A stretch of DNA of 64,000 nucleotides from Variovorax sp. N23 (GCF_025486315.1 NZ_JAOOPY010000018.1:1-64000), one strand, 5' to 3'. Shown: positions 1 through 9,171, counted from the first letter of the stretch. Notes: generated by a model not told the origin, from the letters alone. Translations and numbers: made by a program.

Positions 1-27
1 ATCGGGCGTCCTTGGCCGGGTAGCTCC

Positions 28-81
28 GGCAGTGTTCCTATCGTCCTGAGGTGTCAACGCTATTCAGGACGGGTCACTGCC
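28..81. repeat. Nested inverted repeats beyond the 3' end of the ThDP-enzyme gene
   Basis: Two nested stems are visible: GGCAGTG (28-34) pairs with CACTGCC (75-81), and inside it GTCCTGA (43-49) pairs with TCAGGAC (64-70). The structure lies 29 bp past the stop codon of the minus-strand gene ending at 111. It could be a transcription end or an imperfect repeat. There is no T-tract, so a classic intrinsic terminator is not supported. Nothing else is recognisable in the first 110 bases. Confidence 0.4.
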
Positions 82-110
82 TTCTCCTGCCTCCGGCGTT
101 CGGCGCTGTC

Positions 111-1826
111 TCAGCCCTGGGCCTGCGCAGCCTTCGTGATCGCGCTCAGCGTGCCGCGCGTGGTGATCACTTCGGGGTCGAGGGGAATCTCGATCAGGGT
201 GCCCGTGTCGGCTGCCAGCGCGCGCAGCAACGCGGCTTCGACTTGCTCGGTGGCCGTGACCTTCTCCGCGGCGTAGCCATAGGCACGCGCCAGCGCGCAG
301 AAGTCCGGGTTTGCCAACGCGGTGCCGCTCACGTTCAGCGGGTACTCGCGCTCCTGGTGCATGCGGATGGTGCCGAACATGCCGTTGTTGAGCAGCACGA
401 CGATGCTCTTGCCGCCATGCTGCACGGCCGTCGCCAGTTCCTGCCCGTTCATCAGGAAATCACCGTCGCCCGCGATCGTGAAAGCCGTGCGGCCTGTCGT
501 GAGATTGCACGCGATGCCCGCCGGCACGCCGTAGCCCATCGCGCCGCTGGTGGGCGCGAGCTGCGTCTTGTGGCCCTTCGCGAGGCCGTGGTAGCGGAAG
601 AAGCGGTGCACCCAGCTCGCGAAGTTACCAGCCCCGTTGGTGATGGCCGCATCGGCGGGCAGGTGCTTCTGCAGCAGCATCACCACCGCGGCCATGTCGA
701 CGGCGCCGCGCGGCGCATCGACAGGCAACCCCGGCAAAGGCTGCGGCTCGAGGTTCGCGCGGTAGTCCGCATTCGCCGCGGCGGTCCACGCCTCCCACGG
801 CAACTCGGGCGGCGCGCTGAGCACCTCGAGGCTGCGCGCCGCCGCGCTCATGCCGGCGTTGATCGCGAGATCGGCCTGGTACACGCGGTTGAGTTCTTCC
901 GCACTGGCGTGGATGTGCACCAGCGTCTGCTTCGCTTTCGGCGCTTCGAGCAGCGTGTAGCCGTTGGTCGTCATCTCGCCCAGACGCGGGCCGATGGCGA
1001 TGATCAGGTCGGCCGCCTTCACGCGCGCCGCGAGCTTCGGATTGATCGCGATGCCGACATCACCGGCGTAGAGCGGGTGGTGGTTGTCGAAGATGTCCTG
1101 GTAGCGGAAGGCGTTGCCGACCGGCAACCGCCAGTTCTCCGCGAAGCGTTGCAGCGCCTGCGCCGACTGCGGCGTCCAGCCGCCGCCGCCGGCGATCACG
1201 AAGGGCCGCTGCGCCTTCATCAGCAACTGACGCAAGGTGCGCAGCGCACCCGGGTCACTCCAGGGTTCGACGGCCTCGACCCGCGCCAGCGGCCGCGCAC
1301 TCGTCATGCTGCGCAGCATGTCTTCGGGCAGCACCAGCACGACCGGCCCGGGCCGGCCGTTCATCGCGGTGGCGAAGGCGCGCGCGATGTATTCGGGGAT
1401 GCGGTCGGCATCGTCGATGCGCTCCACGCGCTTGGCGAAGCCCTTGGTGCTGGGGCCGAAGAAGCTGCCGTAGTCGACCTCCTGGAACGCTTCGCGGTCG
1501 CGGAAGTCGCTGCCGACGTCGCCGACGAACAGGACCATCGGCGTCGAGTCCTGGAAGGCGTTGTGCACACCGATCGACGCATTGGTCGCGCCCGGTCCGC
1601 GCGTCACGAAGCAGATGCCCGGCCGGCCCGTGAGCTTGCCGTGCGCCTCGGCCATGAAGGCGGCACCGCCCTCCTGGCGGTTCACGATGAAGCGGATGCG
1701 GTCGCGATGCGCATGAAAGCCGTCGAGCACGGCCAGATAGCTTTCGCCCGGCACGCCGAAGGCGCATTCGACGCCCTGCGCGATGAGACATTCGACGATC
1801 AGGCGGCCCGCTTGTTGTGCGCTCAT
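111..1826 (-). CDS. Thiamine-diphosphate-dependent enzyme, acetolactate-synthase-like
   Basis: This 571-residue protein has the three-domain layout of the acetolactate synthase/pyruvate oxidase superfamily, which decarboxylates 2-oxo acids and joins or releases the resulting aldehyde unit. The N-terminal pyrimidine-binding domain carries the conserved Glu (E52, in NRQEGGAAF) that activates the cofactor. The C-terminal domain has the cofactor motif beginning GDGDF and ending about 27 residues later at LLNNG. The start at 1826 gives the normal N-terminus (MSAQQAGR); an upstream extension to 2090 would add an atypical basic tail. The gene is divergent from the TetR gene at 1936, so it probably belongs to the same catabolic island. 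Substrate is unknown. It could be a true acetolactate synthase, but no regulatory small subunit follows it. Confidence 0.8.
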   Translation of the reverse strand: MSAQQAGRLIVECLIAQGVECAFGVPGESYLAVLDGFHAHRDRIRFIVNRQEGGAAFMAEAHGKLTGRPGICFVTRGPGATNASIGVHNAFQDSTPMVLFVGDVGSDFRDREAFQEVDYGSFFGPSTKGFAKRVERIDDADRIPEYIARAFATAMNGRPGPVVLVLPEDMLRSMTSARPLARVEAVEPWSDPGALRTLRQLLMKAQRPFVIAGGGGWTPQSAQALQRFAENWRLPVGNAFRYQDIFDNHHPLYAGDVGIAINPKLAARVKAADLIIAIGPRLGEMTTNGYTLLEAPKAKQTLVHIHASAEELNRVYQADLAINAGMSAAARSLEVLSAPPELPWEAWTAAANADYRANLEPQPLPGLPVDAPRGAVDMAAVVMLLQKHLPADAAITNGAGNFASWVHRFFRYHGLAKGHKTQLAPTSGAMGYGVPAGIACNLTTGRTAFTIAGDGDFLMNGQELATAVQHGGKSIVVLLNNGMFGTIRMHQEREYPLNVSGTALANPDFCALARAYGYAAEKVTATEQVEAALLRALAADTGTLIEIPLDPEVITTRGTLSAITKAAQAQG

Positions 1827-1935
1827 GGAAGGATGCGATGCGTGTTGAGAGGAAGCCGGATTATCGTGACGTGCCTGCCGCCCTCGCCGAAGGGCGCCTC
1901 CATAATTCCCGTCCCGGTTAGTCAGCACCAGAACC

Positions 1936-2574
1936 ATGGCCTCCCCACCCTCGCCCCCGCGCCTGCGCGACGCCGACAAGTCGCAGCTCACCATCCTCGG
2001 CGCGGCCCTCGGCGAATTCGCGCAGTGCGGCTTCGCAGGCGCACGCGTCGACCGCATCGCCGAGCAGGCCGGCGTGAACAAGCGGCTCATCTACTACTAC
2101 TTCGGCAACAAGGACGACCTGTTCCTCGCGGTGCTCGAACGCACCTATGCCGACATCCGCGCGGCCGAACAGGCGCTGCATCTCGACGCCATGGACCCGG
2201 TCGAAGCGGTGCGGCAACTCGTGTCCTTCACCTGGCACTACTACCTCGAGCACCCGGAATTCATCACGCTGCTCAACAGCGAGAACCTGCACCAGGCGGT
2301 GCATCTGAAGCAGTCCGCGCGTATCCAGGAAATGAACTCGCCGCTGGTGCAACTGCTGGCCGACGTGCTCGAACGCGGCCGGCGGCAAGGGCTGTTCCGC
2401 GACGGCGTCGACCCGATCCAGCTCTACATCTCGATCGCCTCGATCTGCTACTTCTACCTGTCGAACAACGCCACGCTGTCGGCCATCTTCGGGCGTGACC
2501 TGCGCAGCCCCAAGGCGCTGGCCACGCGCCTGTCGCACATGACGGAGCTCGTGCTCGGCTACGTGCTGCGCTGA
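1936..2574 (+). CDS. TetR-family transcriptional regulator
   Basis: This 212-residue protein has an N-terminal TetR DNA-binding domain. Its helix-turn-helix is at about residues 38-57 (VDRIAEQAGVNKRLIYYYF), followed by the usual all-helical ligand-binding domain. It lies between the divergent ThDP-enzyme gene and the ABC transporter operon beginning at 2702. The palindrome 60 bp past its stop (2635-2654), repeated before the gene at 6969, is the likely operator for this protein or for another regulator of the island. TetR proteins are usually ligand-released repressors, so the likely model is derepression of uptake and catabolism by the imported compound or a metabolite. The ligand is unknown. 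Confidence 0.88.
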   Translation: MASPPSPPRLRDADKSQLTILGAALGEFAQCGFAGARVDRIAEQAGVNKRLIYYYFGNKDDLFLAVLERTYADIRAAEQALHLDAMDPVEAVRQLVSFTWHYYLEHPEFITLLNSENLHQAVHLKQSARIQEMNSPLVQLLADVLERGRRQGLFRDGVDPIQLYISIASICYFYLSNNATLSAIFGRDLRSPKALATRLSHMTELVLGYVLR

Positions 2575-2634
2575 CGCGCACCGGCCCCGTGCTTTCCCTA
2601 GGTGTCGTTGACACCGCATCGGCCGCGCTCCAAC

Positions 2635-2654
2635 AATTCACCAATTGGTGATTT
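2635..2654. promoter_or_regulatory. Predicted operator, copy 1 of a 20-bp palindrome
   Basis: The sequence AATTCACCAATTGGTGATTT is a near-perfect dyad centred on CCAATTGG. It lies 47 bp before the ABC permease start. A perfect version, AATTCACCAATTGGTGAATT, occurs before the gene at 6969. Two copies before two co-oriented operons next to a TetR gene point to one shared repressor. The assignment to the TetR at 1936 is inference. Confidence 0.7.
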
Positions 2655-2701
2655 AAGCGCGCAGTCGACGTGACGCGCGCGTCCCCCGGAGACAACGCTC
2701 G

Positions 2702-3475
2702 ATGCTTCGCAGACTTCTGCTGCAACCGGCCCTGCGCCCGTTCTTTCTCATCGTCGTGCTCCTGGTGCTCTGGGACCTCGCCATCCGCCTGTTCAAGATT
2801 CCGGCCTACCTGATCCCGCCGCCGCTCGAGGTCGTGAAGCAGCTCATCGCCGAATGGCCGCGGCTGCTGAGCGAGAGCTGGAAGACCACGCTCGCCACGC
2901 TCGGTGGTTTCGGGCTCACGATCGTCATCGGCATTCCGATCGCGATGGTCATCGCCTACTCGCGCCTCGTCGAGTCGTATGTCTATCCGCTGCTGGTGTT
3001 CTCGCAGAGCATCCCGAAGGTCGCGATCGCGCCGCTGTTCGTCGTGTGGTTCGGCTTCGGCATCTTCCCGAAGGTGATCTCGGCCTTCCTGCTGGGCTTC
3101 TTCCCGGTGGTGGTCTCCACCGTGATGGGCTTCAAGTCGGTCGAGCCCGACATGCTCGACCTGGCCCGCTCGATGGGCGCGAGCCGCCTGCAGACCTTCT
3201 TCAAGATCAGCCTGCCGCAGGCGATGCCCGCCATCTTCAGCGGCCTGAAGGTGTCGGTCACGCTGGCCGTCGTCGGCGCGGTGGTGGGTGAGTTCGTCGG
3301 CTCCAACTCGGGTATCGGCTATGTGCTGCAGGTGGCCAACGGCAACTTCGACCTGCCGCTGATGTTCGCCGCGCTCGTCGTGCTGTCGAGCATCGGCGTG
3401 GTTCTGTTCGTCGCCGTCGACCTGGCCGAACGGCTGATGATTCCCTGGCACGCCTCGCAACGGCAGGTGCAGTAA
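2702..3475 (+). CDS. ABC transporter permease, NMT1/THI5-associated (SsuC/TauC type)
   Basis: A 257-residue inner-membrane permease of the binding-protein-dependent family that serves nitrate, sulfonate, taurine and pyrimidine importers. The protein is hydrophobic throughout. It carries the EAA loop that contacts the ATPase at about residues 149-172 (EPDMLDLARSMGAS onward, ending in KISLPQA). It is the first gene of a three-gene importer operon: permease, binding protein, ATPase. The predicted operator at 2635-2654 sits in its 5' region. The specific substrate cannot be read from the sequence. Confidence 0.88.
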   Translation: MLRRLLLQPALRPFFLIVVLLVLWDLAIRLFKIPAYLIPPPLEVVKQLIAEWPRLLSESWKTTLATLGGFGLTIVIGIPIAMVIAYSRLVESYVYPLLVFSQSIPKVAIAPLFVVWFGFGIFPKVISAFLLGFFPVVVSTVMGFKSVEPDMLDLARSMGASRLQTFFKISLPQAMPAIFSGLKVSVTLAVVGAVVGEFVGSNSGIGYVLQVANGNFDLPLMFAALVVLSSIGVVLFVAVDLAERLMIPWHASQRQVQ

Positions 3476-3522
3476 GGCTCGCCCTTCTTCATTCCTACAC
3501 ACAGACAACCGGAGACAACACC

Positions 3523-4530
3523 ATGAAGAGACTGCTCCCCACACTGATCGCCGCCGCCACCACCGCGGTGGTCATGGCCGTGGCACCGGCCCACGCGCAA
3601 ACCAAGGCGCCCGAGAAGGTCACGCTGATGCTCAACTGGTACCTCTACAGCGAGCACGCCCCCTTCTTCCTGGGCAAGGAGCGCGGCTTCTATGCCGAGG
3701 AAGGCATCGACCTCGACATTCAGGAAGGCCGCGGCTCGGCGGTCACGGCGCAGGCCGTGGCGGCGAAGTCGGCGACCTTCGGCTACATCGACGTGACGAC
3801 CATGATCAAGGCCGCCGCCAAGGGGGCGCCGCTGAAGTCGACGGGCGTGCTGTTCCAGGTGAGCCCGATGTCGGTGATGGGCTTCACCGAGAAGAACATT
3901 AGGACGCCCAAAGACATCATCGGCAAGACGGTGGCGACCACGCCGGGCGACTCGATGTCGCAGATGTGGCCGCTCTTCCTCAAGGTCAACGACATCAAGC
4001 CCGACCAGGTGAAGATCGTCTCGGGCGACGGGCAGACCAAGCTCAACGCCGTGATGAACGGCCAGGCCGATCTGCTGCTGGGCTACGTGATGGACCAGGC
4101 CATCAAGCTGCAGGACGCCACCGGCAAGCCGGTGACGCCGATCCGCTTCGCCGACTCGGGCGTCAACCAGATCAGCTCCGGGATCATCACCAACAAAAAC
4201 CTGCTGACAGAGAACCCCGACCTGGTGAAGCGCTTCATGCGCGCGTCGACCAGGGCCGCGGAAGCCGCCGAGAAGAGCCCCGAGGCCGCGGTCGACGCGA
4301 TGCTCAAGGCCAACCCCAAGGCCGGCGTGCGCGACACGCTCATCGTCGGCATGAAGCAGAGCGTGGCGCTGTACCACACCAAGGAAACCGCCAACCAGCG
4401 CCCGTTCCGCGTGAGCATGAAGAACGTGAACGACTCGCTCGACCTGCTGGTGCAGTACGGCGGCATGGACGCCGCCACGCGCGGCAAGCCCGAGGACTAC
4501 GTGACCCTCGATTTCCTGCCCACGAACTGA
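3523..4530 (+). CDS. ABC transporter substrate-binding protein, NMT1/THI5-like
   Basis: A 335-residue periplasmic binding protein. The N-terminus is a typical Sec signal peptide, with a basic start (MKRLL), a hydrophobic run, and likely cleavage after AHA near residue 25. The mature part opens with VTLMLNWYLYSEHAPFF, characteristic of the NMT1/THI5 (SsuA/ThiY-like) family that captures small heteroaromatic or anionic compounds. It lies between its cognate permease (2702) and ATPase (4552). The neighbouring enolase-superfamily enzyme hints that the ligand may be a carboxylic or sugar acid, but this is not shown by the protein itself. Confidence 0.88.
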   Translation: MKRLLPTLIAAATTAVVMAVAPAHAQTKAPEKVTLMLNWYLYSEHAPFFLGKERGFYAEEGIDLDIQEGRGSAVTAQAVAAKSATFGYIDVTTMIKAAAKGAPLKSTGVLFQVSPMSVMGFTEKNIRTPKDIIGKTVATTPGDSMSQMWPLFLKVNDIKPDQVKIVSGDGQTKLNAVMNGQADLLLGYVMDQAIKLQDATGKPVTPIRFADSGVNQISSGIITNKNLLTENPDLVKRFMRASTRAAEAAEKSPEAAVDAMLKANPKAGVRDTLIVGMKQSVALYHTKETANQRPFRVSMKNVNDSLDLLVQYGGMDAATRGKPEDYVTLDFLPTN

Positions 4531-4551
4531 TCCTCGAGCCGCACACTGCCC

Positions 4552-5331
4552 ATGTCCGACGATGTCCTGATCCAAGCCCGCGGTGTCACCAAGGTCTACG
4601 CCACCAAGGACGGCCCGGTCGAGTCGCTCAAGCCGCTCGTCTTCGCCATCCGCAGAGGCGAGTTCGTCTCGGTCGTGGGACCGTCGGGCTGCGGCAAGAG
4701 CACACTGCTGAAGATGGTGGCGGGCCTCTTGCCGATCACGGCCGGCGCGCTCACGCTGTCGGGCAAACCGATCCGGGGCGCACAGAAGGACGTGGGCATC
4801 GTGTTTCAGAGCGCGGTGCTGCTGGCCTGGCGCACGGTGCTCGACAACATCCTGCTGCAGGCCGAGATCCGCCACCTGCCAATGGCCGCGGCGCGCGCGC
4901 GGGCCGCCGAACTGATCGCGATGGCCGGGCTGACAGGCTTCGAGGGCAAGTACCCCTGGCAACTGTCCGGCGGCATGCAGCAGCGCGCATCGATCTGCCG
5001 CGCCCTGCTGCACGACCCGACCGTGCTGCTGATGGACGAGCCCTTCGGCGCGCTTGATGCGATGACGCGCGAGAAGATGAACCTCGAGCTGCGCCGCATC
5101 TGGGCGACATCGGGCAAGACGGTGATGCTCATCACCCACAGCATCCCCGAAGCGGTGTACCTGTCGGACCGCGTCATCGTGATGAGCGAGCGGCCCGGCA
5201 CCATCGCTGCCGTCTACGACATCGCGCTGCCGCGCGAGCGCCCGCTGGACATCATGGGCTCCGCCGCCTTCGGCGAGTACGCCAAGACGATCCGCGCGCA
5301 CTTCTTCTCGCAAGGCATCCTCGACCACTGA
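4552..5331 (+). CDS. ABC transporter ATP-binding protein (SsuB/TauB type)
   Basis: A 259-residue nucleotide-binding subunit that powers the importer encoded just upstream. Visible motifs are Walker A GPSGCGKST (43-51), Q-loop glutamine in VFQS (about 86), signature LSGGMQQ (138-144), Walker B LLMDEP (159-164) and the switch histidine in LITHS (about 196). It follows the binding-protein gene by 21 bp and probably shares its transcript. It is a single-domain ATPase, presumably working as a homodimer on a permease dimer in the inner membrane. Confidence 0.9.
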   Translation: MSDDVLIQARGVTKVYATKDGPVESLKPLVFAIRRGEFVSVVGPSGCGKSTLLKMVAGLLPITAGALTLSGKPIRGAQKDVGIVFQSAVLLAWRTVLDNILLQAEIRHLPMAAARARAAELIAMAGLTGFEGKYPWQLSGGMQQRASICRALLHDPTVLLMDEPFGALDAMTREKMNLELRRIWATSGKTVMLITHSIPEAVYLSDRVIVMSERPGTIAAVYDIALPRERPLDIMGSAAFGEYAKTIRAHFFSQGILDH

Positions 5332-5368
5332 GCCTCAGGCGCGCGTCGCATGCGGTGGAGACAGAACC

Positions 5369-6796
5369 ATGGCCCCTGCGGCGCCCCGCTTCCACGTCGA
5401 CGACATCCGCTTCACCGAACGCGAGGTGCGGCTGCGACTCCCCTTCCGCTTCGGCGCGGTGACCGTCACCGCCTGCCCGCAGGTCTACGTGCGTGCGCGC
5501 ATCCGCTTCGAGGACGGCCGCACCAGCGAAGGCTGCGCGGCGGAGATGATGATCCCCAAGTGGTTCGACAAGAACCCGGCACTGTCGAACGAACAGAACT
5601 TCGAGCAGCTGCGCCAGGCCTTGCGCAATGCGCGCGAGGCCTACACGACGCCCGCTGCGGCCCAGCGTGCATGGGACCATTTCGCCGAGCACTACGAGGA
5701 CGTGCTCGCAATGGGCCTGCGCCAGGGCCTGGGGCCGCTGGTGGCCAGCTACGGCCCCGCACTGATCGACCGTGCCGTGCTCGACGCCGTGTGCCTGCAC
5801 AGGGGCTGCGGCTTCGGCGACGCGACGGCCCACAACATCGCCGGCATCGATCTGGCACGCCATGACCTCGCGCCGGACCTGCATGTCTTCGACCTCGATG
5901 GCTTTCTGGCACAACAGCGTGGACGCACCTCGATCGCCGCGCGCCACACCGTCGGCCTGGCCGATGCCATCCGCGATGCGGACCTCGGCAATGCCGACCC
6001 GCACGACGGCTTGCCCGCCTCGCTCGAAGCCGCCATCGCACGCTACGGCCATCGCCACTTCAAGCTCAAGCTGTCGGGCGACACGCGCACCGACATCGAC
6101 CGCCTGACGCGCATCGCCGAGGTGATCGACGCGCACGCAGTGCTGGTCACGCTCGACGGCAACGAGCAGTACGCGGACGTCGCGGCCTTCTCGCAGTTCC
6201 TCGATGCCTTCCTCGCCACGCCGCGCCTGAAGATGATGGCCACGAAGACGGTGTTCATCGAGCAGCCCATCCAGCGGGCGCATGCGCTGGACCGCGACGT
6301 GCGCGCCGCCGCGGCCCGCATCCCGCTGCTGGTCGACGAATCCGACGCCACGCTGGAGAGCTTCATGCAGGCCCGCGCGCTCGGCTACACCGGCGTGTCG
6401 AGCAAGAGCTGCAAGGGCTTCTACAAGTCGATCGTCAATGCGGCGCGCTGTGCGCAGGCCCGCGCGCAGGGCGGGTCGCTGTTCCTCTCGGGCGAAGACC
6501 TCACGATGCAGGCCGGTGTCGGGCTGCAGCAGGACCTGGCGCTCGTCGGCTGGCTCGGGCTCGACCATGTCGAGCGCAACGGCCACCACTACGTCGACGG
6601 CATGGCAGCGTTGCCGGTGGACGAGCAACGCGCATTCGCCGCGCTGCACCCGGCGCTGTACGCCGAGAGCGCTGGCGCGGTGCGCCTGCGCATCGTCAAT
6701 GGGCAGATCGACCTGTCGTCGCTCGGCACAACGGGTTTCGCCACCGGCGAGCGCGGCGCAGGCATCCGCTGGGATGCCATGGGCGCGGCCTACTGA
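5369..6796 (+). CDS. Enolase-superfamily enzyme (mandelate racemase/muconate-lactonising-like)
   Basis: A 475-residue protein with the chemistry residues of the enolase superfamily. These enzymes abstract the proton alpha to a carboxylate, using Mg2+, for dehydration, racemisation or lactonisation. Seen in order are a KxK pair (K232, K234 in FKLKLSG), metal ligands D263 (VTLDGNEQY), E298 (FIEQPIQ) and D323 (LLVDES), and a second lysine region (SSKSCKG, K346/K349). It is about 100 residues longer than a typical family member, with a long N-terminal part. It follows the ABC ATPase by 37 bp and is likely in the same operon, so its substrate is probably what that importer brings in. The reaction is unknown. 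Confidence 0.8.
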   Translation: MAPAAPRFHVDDIRFTEREVRLRLPFRFGAVTVTACPQVYVRARIRFEDGRTSEGCAAEMMIPKWFDKNPALSNEQNFEQLRQALRNAREAYTTPAAAQRAWDHFAEHYEDVLAMGLRQGLGPLVASYGPALIDRAVLDAVCLHRGCGFGDATAHNIAGIDLARHDLAPDLHVFDLDGFLAQQRGRTSIAARHTVGLADAIRDADLGNADPHDGLPASLEAAIARYGHRHFKLKLSGDTRTDIDRLTRIAEVIDAHAVLVTLDGNEQYADVAAFSQFLDAFLATPRLKMMATKTVFIEQPIQRAHALDRDVRAAAARIPLLVDESDATLESFMQARALGYTGVSSKSCKGFYKSIVNAARCAQARAQGGSLFLSGEDLTMQAGVGLQQDLALVGWLGLDHVERNGHHYVDGMAALPVDEQRAFAALHPALYAESAGAVRLRIVNGQIDLSSLGTTGFATGERGAGIRWDAMGAAY

Positions 6797-6894
6797 GCGC
6801 CACCCGGCCGAGCGCTCGACGCTCGGGAAATCCCTGATCCCGACCTTCCGCACGGCAATTGACCGTCGCACGCCACCGGCCGAGAATTGCCCTC

Positions 6895-6914
6895 AATTCA
6901 CCAATTGGTGAATT
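6895..6914. promoter_or_regulatory. Predicted operator, copy 2 of the 20-bp palindrome (perfect)
   Basis: AATTCACCAATTGGTGAATT is a perfect 20-bp dyad 54 bp before the Bug receptor start at 6969. It matches the copy at 2635-2654 at 18 of 20 positions. It probably marks the start of a second operon (6969-11237) under the same regulator as the first. Confidence 0.72.
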
Positions 6915-6968
6915 ACCAGGTTCACCGACGCCTGCACGGGTGCGCCCAGAAAACCAACGGAGACCTTC

Positions 6969-7949
6969 ATGACCCCTTCCGCCCGCATCGCCGCGGCCGC
7001 CTCGCTGGCGTGCCTCGCGGCCCTGACGTCCCACAGCGCGCTCGCGCAGAACGGCTACCCCAGCAAACCGATCCGCGTGATCGTGCCCTTCGCGGCCGGC
7101 AGCACCACGGACATCATTGCCCGCGCCATCACCGACAAGATGGGCCAGAGCATGGGTCAGACGCTGGTGGTGGACAACCGCGGCGGCGCCAGCGGCACGA
7201 TCGGCCAGCAGGCCGTGGCCACGGCCGCGCCGGACGGCTACACGGTCATGATCCACTCGTCCTCGCACACGGTGAGCCCGTCGACCTTCGCCAAGCTGCC
7301 CTTCGACACCGTGGGCGACTTCGCCGGCATCACGCCGATCTCCACGCTGCCGAACGCACTGGTGATCTCGCCGTCGAAGAACATCAGGACGCTGAAGGAC
7401 CTGGTGGCCGCCGCCAAGGCCAAGCCGGGCACCATCAACTTCGCCTCCGCCGGCCAGGGCAGCGCGACGCACCTGAACGCCGAGAAGTTCAAGATGGCCG
7501 CCAACATCGATGCGACCAACATCCCGTTCAAGGGCTCGGCCGACGCCGTGACCGAGGTGCTGTCGGGCCGCGTCGACTACTACTTCTCGCCCATCGCGCC
7601 CGTCATTGGTCAGATCAGGGAAGGCCACCTGCTGGCGCTGGCCGTCGGATCACCCAAGCGCGCCGCCGCCCTGCCGGACGTGCCGACCACGGCCGAAGCC
7701 GGCGTGCCCGGGTCCGAATTCAACTTCTGGATCGGAATGATGGCGCCGGCCAAGACGCCGCGCGAGATCGTCACGCGGCTGCACGACGAGGTCGTGAAGG
7801 CCCTCGCCACGCCCGAGGTCAAGGAGCGCTTTCTGAAGCTCGGCGCCGACGCCTGGACCTTGCAGCCCGCGCAGTTCGACGCCTACATCAAGGAAGAGAT
7901 CGGCAGCAACGCCAAGCTGGTGAAGGCCGCCGGCCTGTCGCCGCAATAA
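6969..7949 (+). CDS. Bug-family (TctC-like) periplasmic solute-binding receptor
   Basis: A 326-residue periplasmic receptor of the Bug family, greatly expanded in Burkholderiales and generally binding carboxylates. A Sec signal peptide ends at about ALAQ (residue 27). It is followed by the family hallmark YPSKPIRVIVPFAAGSTTD and, later, the DNRGGASGTIG segment. No TctA/TctB membrane partners are encoded nearby, as is common for orphan Bug receptors that either share a distant transporter or act as sensors. It opens the operon controlled by the palindrome at 6895 and precedes three catabolic enzymes, whose substrate it may capture. Confidence 0.9.
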   Translation: MTPSARIAAAASLACLAALTSHSALAQNGYPSKPIRVIVPFAAGSTTDIIARAITDKMGQSMGQTLVVDNRGGASGTIGQQAVATAAPDGYTVMIHSSSHTVSPSTFAKLPFDTVGDFAGITPISTLPNALVISPSKNIRTLKDLVAAAKAKPGTINFASAGQGSATHLNAEKFKMAANIDATNIPFKGSADAVTEVLSGRVDYYFSPIAPVIGQIREGHLLALAVGSPKRAAALPDVPTTAEAGVPGSEFNFWIGMMAPAKTPREIVTRLHDEVVKALATPEVKERFLKLGADAWTLQPAQFDAYIKEEIGSNAKLVKAAGLSPQ

Positions 7950-7984
7950 CCCATCACCCACTCACTTCAGCACGCAGAGAAACC

Positions 7985-9160
7985 ATGGCTACACAACGAC
8001 TCGGACTCATCATGCACGGCGTCACCGGACGCATGGGCATGAACCAGCACTTGATCCGCTCCATCTGCGCCATCCGCGCGCAAGGCGGCGTCACGCTGTC
8101 GAACGGCGACTTGTGTCTGCCCGACCCGATCCTCATCGGCCGCAACGCCGAGAAGATGGAAGCGCTGGCCAAGAAGCACGGCATCGCGCGCTGGGGCACC
8201 GACCTCGACGCCGCACTCGCCAACCCCGACGACACGATCTTCTTCGACGCCGGCACCACGCAGATGCGCCCCACCCTGCTGGCCAAGGCGATCCGCGCCG
8301 GCAAGCACGTGTACTGCGAGAAGCCGATCGCGACGAACCTGAACGAAGCGGTGGAGATCGCGCGCCTGGCCGAAGAGGCCGAAAGGACAAGGGGCCTGAA
8401 GCACGGCGCCGTGCAGGACAAGCTCTTCCTGCCGGGCCTGCGCAAGCTCGACATGCTGCGCCGCGCCGGCTTCTTCGGCCGCATGCTGAGCGTGCGCCTG
8501 GAGTTCGGCTACTGGGTGTTCGAGGGCGACCTGCAACCGATCCAGCGCCCCAGCTGGAACTACCGCAAGGAAGACGGCGGCGGGATGATCCTGGACATGA
8601 TGTGCCACTGGCGCTACGTACTCGACAACCTCTTCGGCGAAGTGAAGTCGGTGAGTTGCCTGGGCACCACGCACATCCCCAAGCGCTGGGACGAAGCGGG
8701 CAAGCCGTACGAAGCGACCGCCGACGACGCCGCCTACGCCACCTGCGAACTCACCGGCCACAACGGCGAGCCGGTGATCGCGCAGATCAACATGAGCTGG
8801 GTCACGCGCGTGCGGCGCGACGACCTCGTGACTTTCCACGTCGACGGCACCGACGGCTCGGCCGTCGCCGGCCTGTCGAGCTGCCGTGCGCAGTCGCGCG
8901 TGGCCACGCCGCGCCCGGTGTGGAACCCGGACGAGAAGCAGACGATGAACTTCTTCGACCAGTGGCAGGAGATCCCGGATTCGCAGGTCTACGACAACGG
9001 CTTCAAGATCCAGTGGGAAGCCTTCATCCGCCACGTGGTCGAGAACGCGCCGTACAAGTGGACGCTGCCCGAAGGCGCCAAGGGCGTGCAGTTGGTCGAG
9101 GCCGCGCTCGAATCCTGGAAGGAACGCCGCTGGATCGACGTGCCCGCGCTGAAGGTCTGA
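7985..9160 (+). CDS. Gfo/Idh/MocA-family NAD(P)-dependent oxidoreductase
   Basis: A 391-residue dehydrogenase of the Gfo/Idh/MocA family, which oxidises hydroxyl groups of sugars and cyclitols. The N-terminal nucleotide-binding fold starts LGLIMHGVTGRMG. The family signature CEKPIA lies at about 111-116, with its lysine taking part in catalysis. The start at 7985 gives a normal N-terminus 35 bp after the Bug gene. It is followed 11 bp later by the DUF993 gene and then by a TIM-barrel isomerase. This oxidoreductase-DUF993-isomerase set suggests one short pathway for an unusual sugar, cyclitol or polyhydroxy acid; the substrate is unknown. Confidence 0.85.
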   Translation: MATQRLGLIMHGVTGRMGMNQHLIRSICAIRAQGGVTLSNGDLCLPDPILIGRNAEKMEALAKKHGIARWGTDLDAALANPDDTIFFDAGTTQMRPTLLAKAIRAGKHVYCEKPIATNLNEAVEIARLAEEAERTRGLKHGAVQDKLFLPGLRKLDMLRRAGFFGRMLSVRLEFGYWVFEGDLQPIQRPSWNYRKEDGGGMILDMMCHWRYVLDNLFGEVKSVSCLGTTHIPKRWDEAGKPYEATADDAAYATCELTGHNGEPVIAQINMSWVTRVRRDDLVTFHVDGTDGSAVAGLSSCRAQSRVATPRPVWNPDEKQTMNFFDQWQEIPDSQVYDNGFKIQWEAFIRHVVENAPYKWTLPEGAKGVQLVEAALESWKERRWIDVPALKV

Positions 9161-9171
9161 GGAACAGCGCC

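Noticed and set aside
51-2498. An 815-codon plus-strand open frame
   Set aside because: It runs antisense to the ThDP-enzyme gene and out of frame through the TetR gene; its composition is Arg/Ala/His-rich, as expected for a shadow frame.
3319-5328. A 669-codon minus-strand frame opposite the ABC genes
   Set aside because: Antisense to three clear ABC transporter genes, with no recognisable domain.
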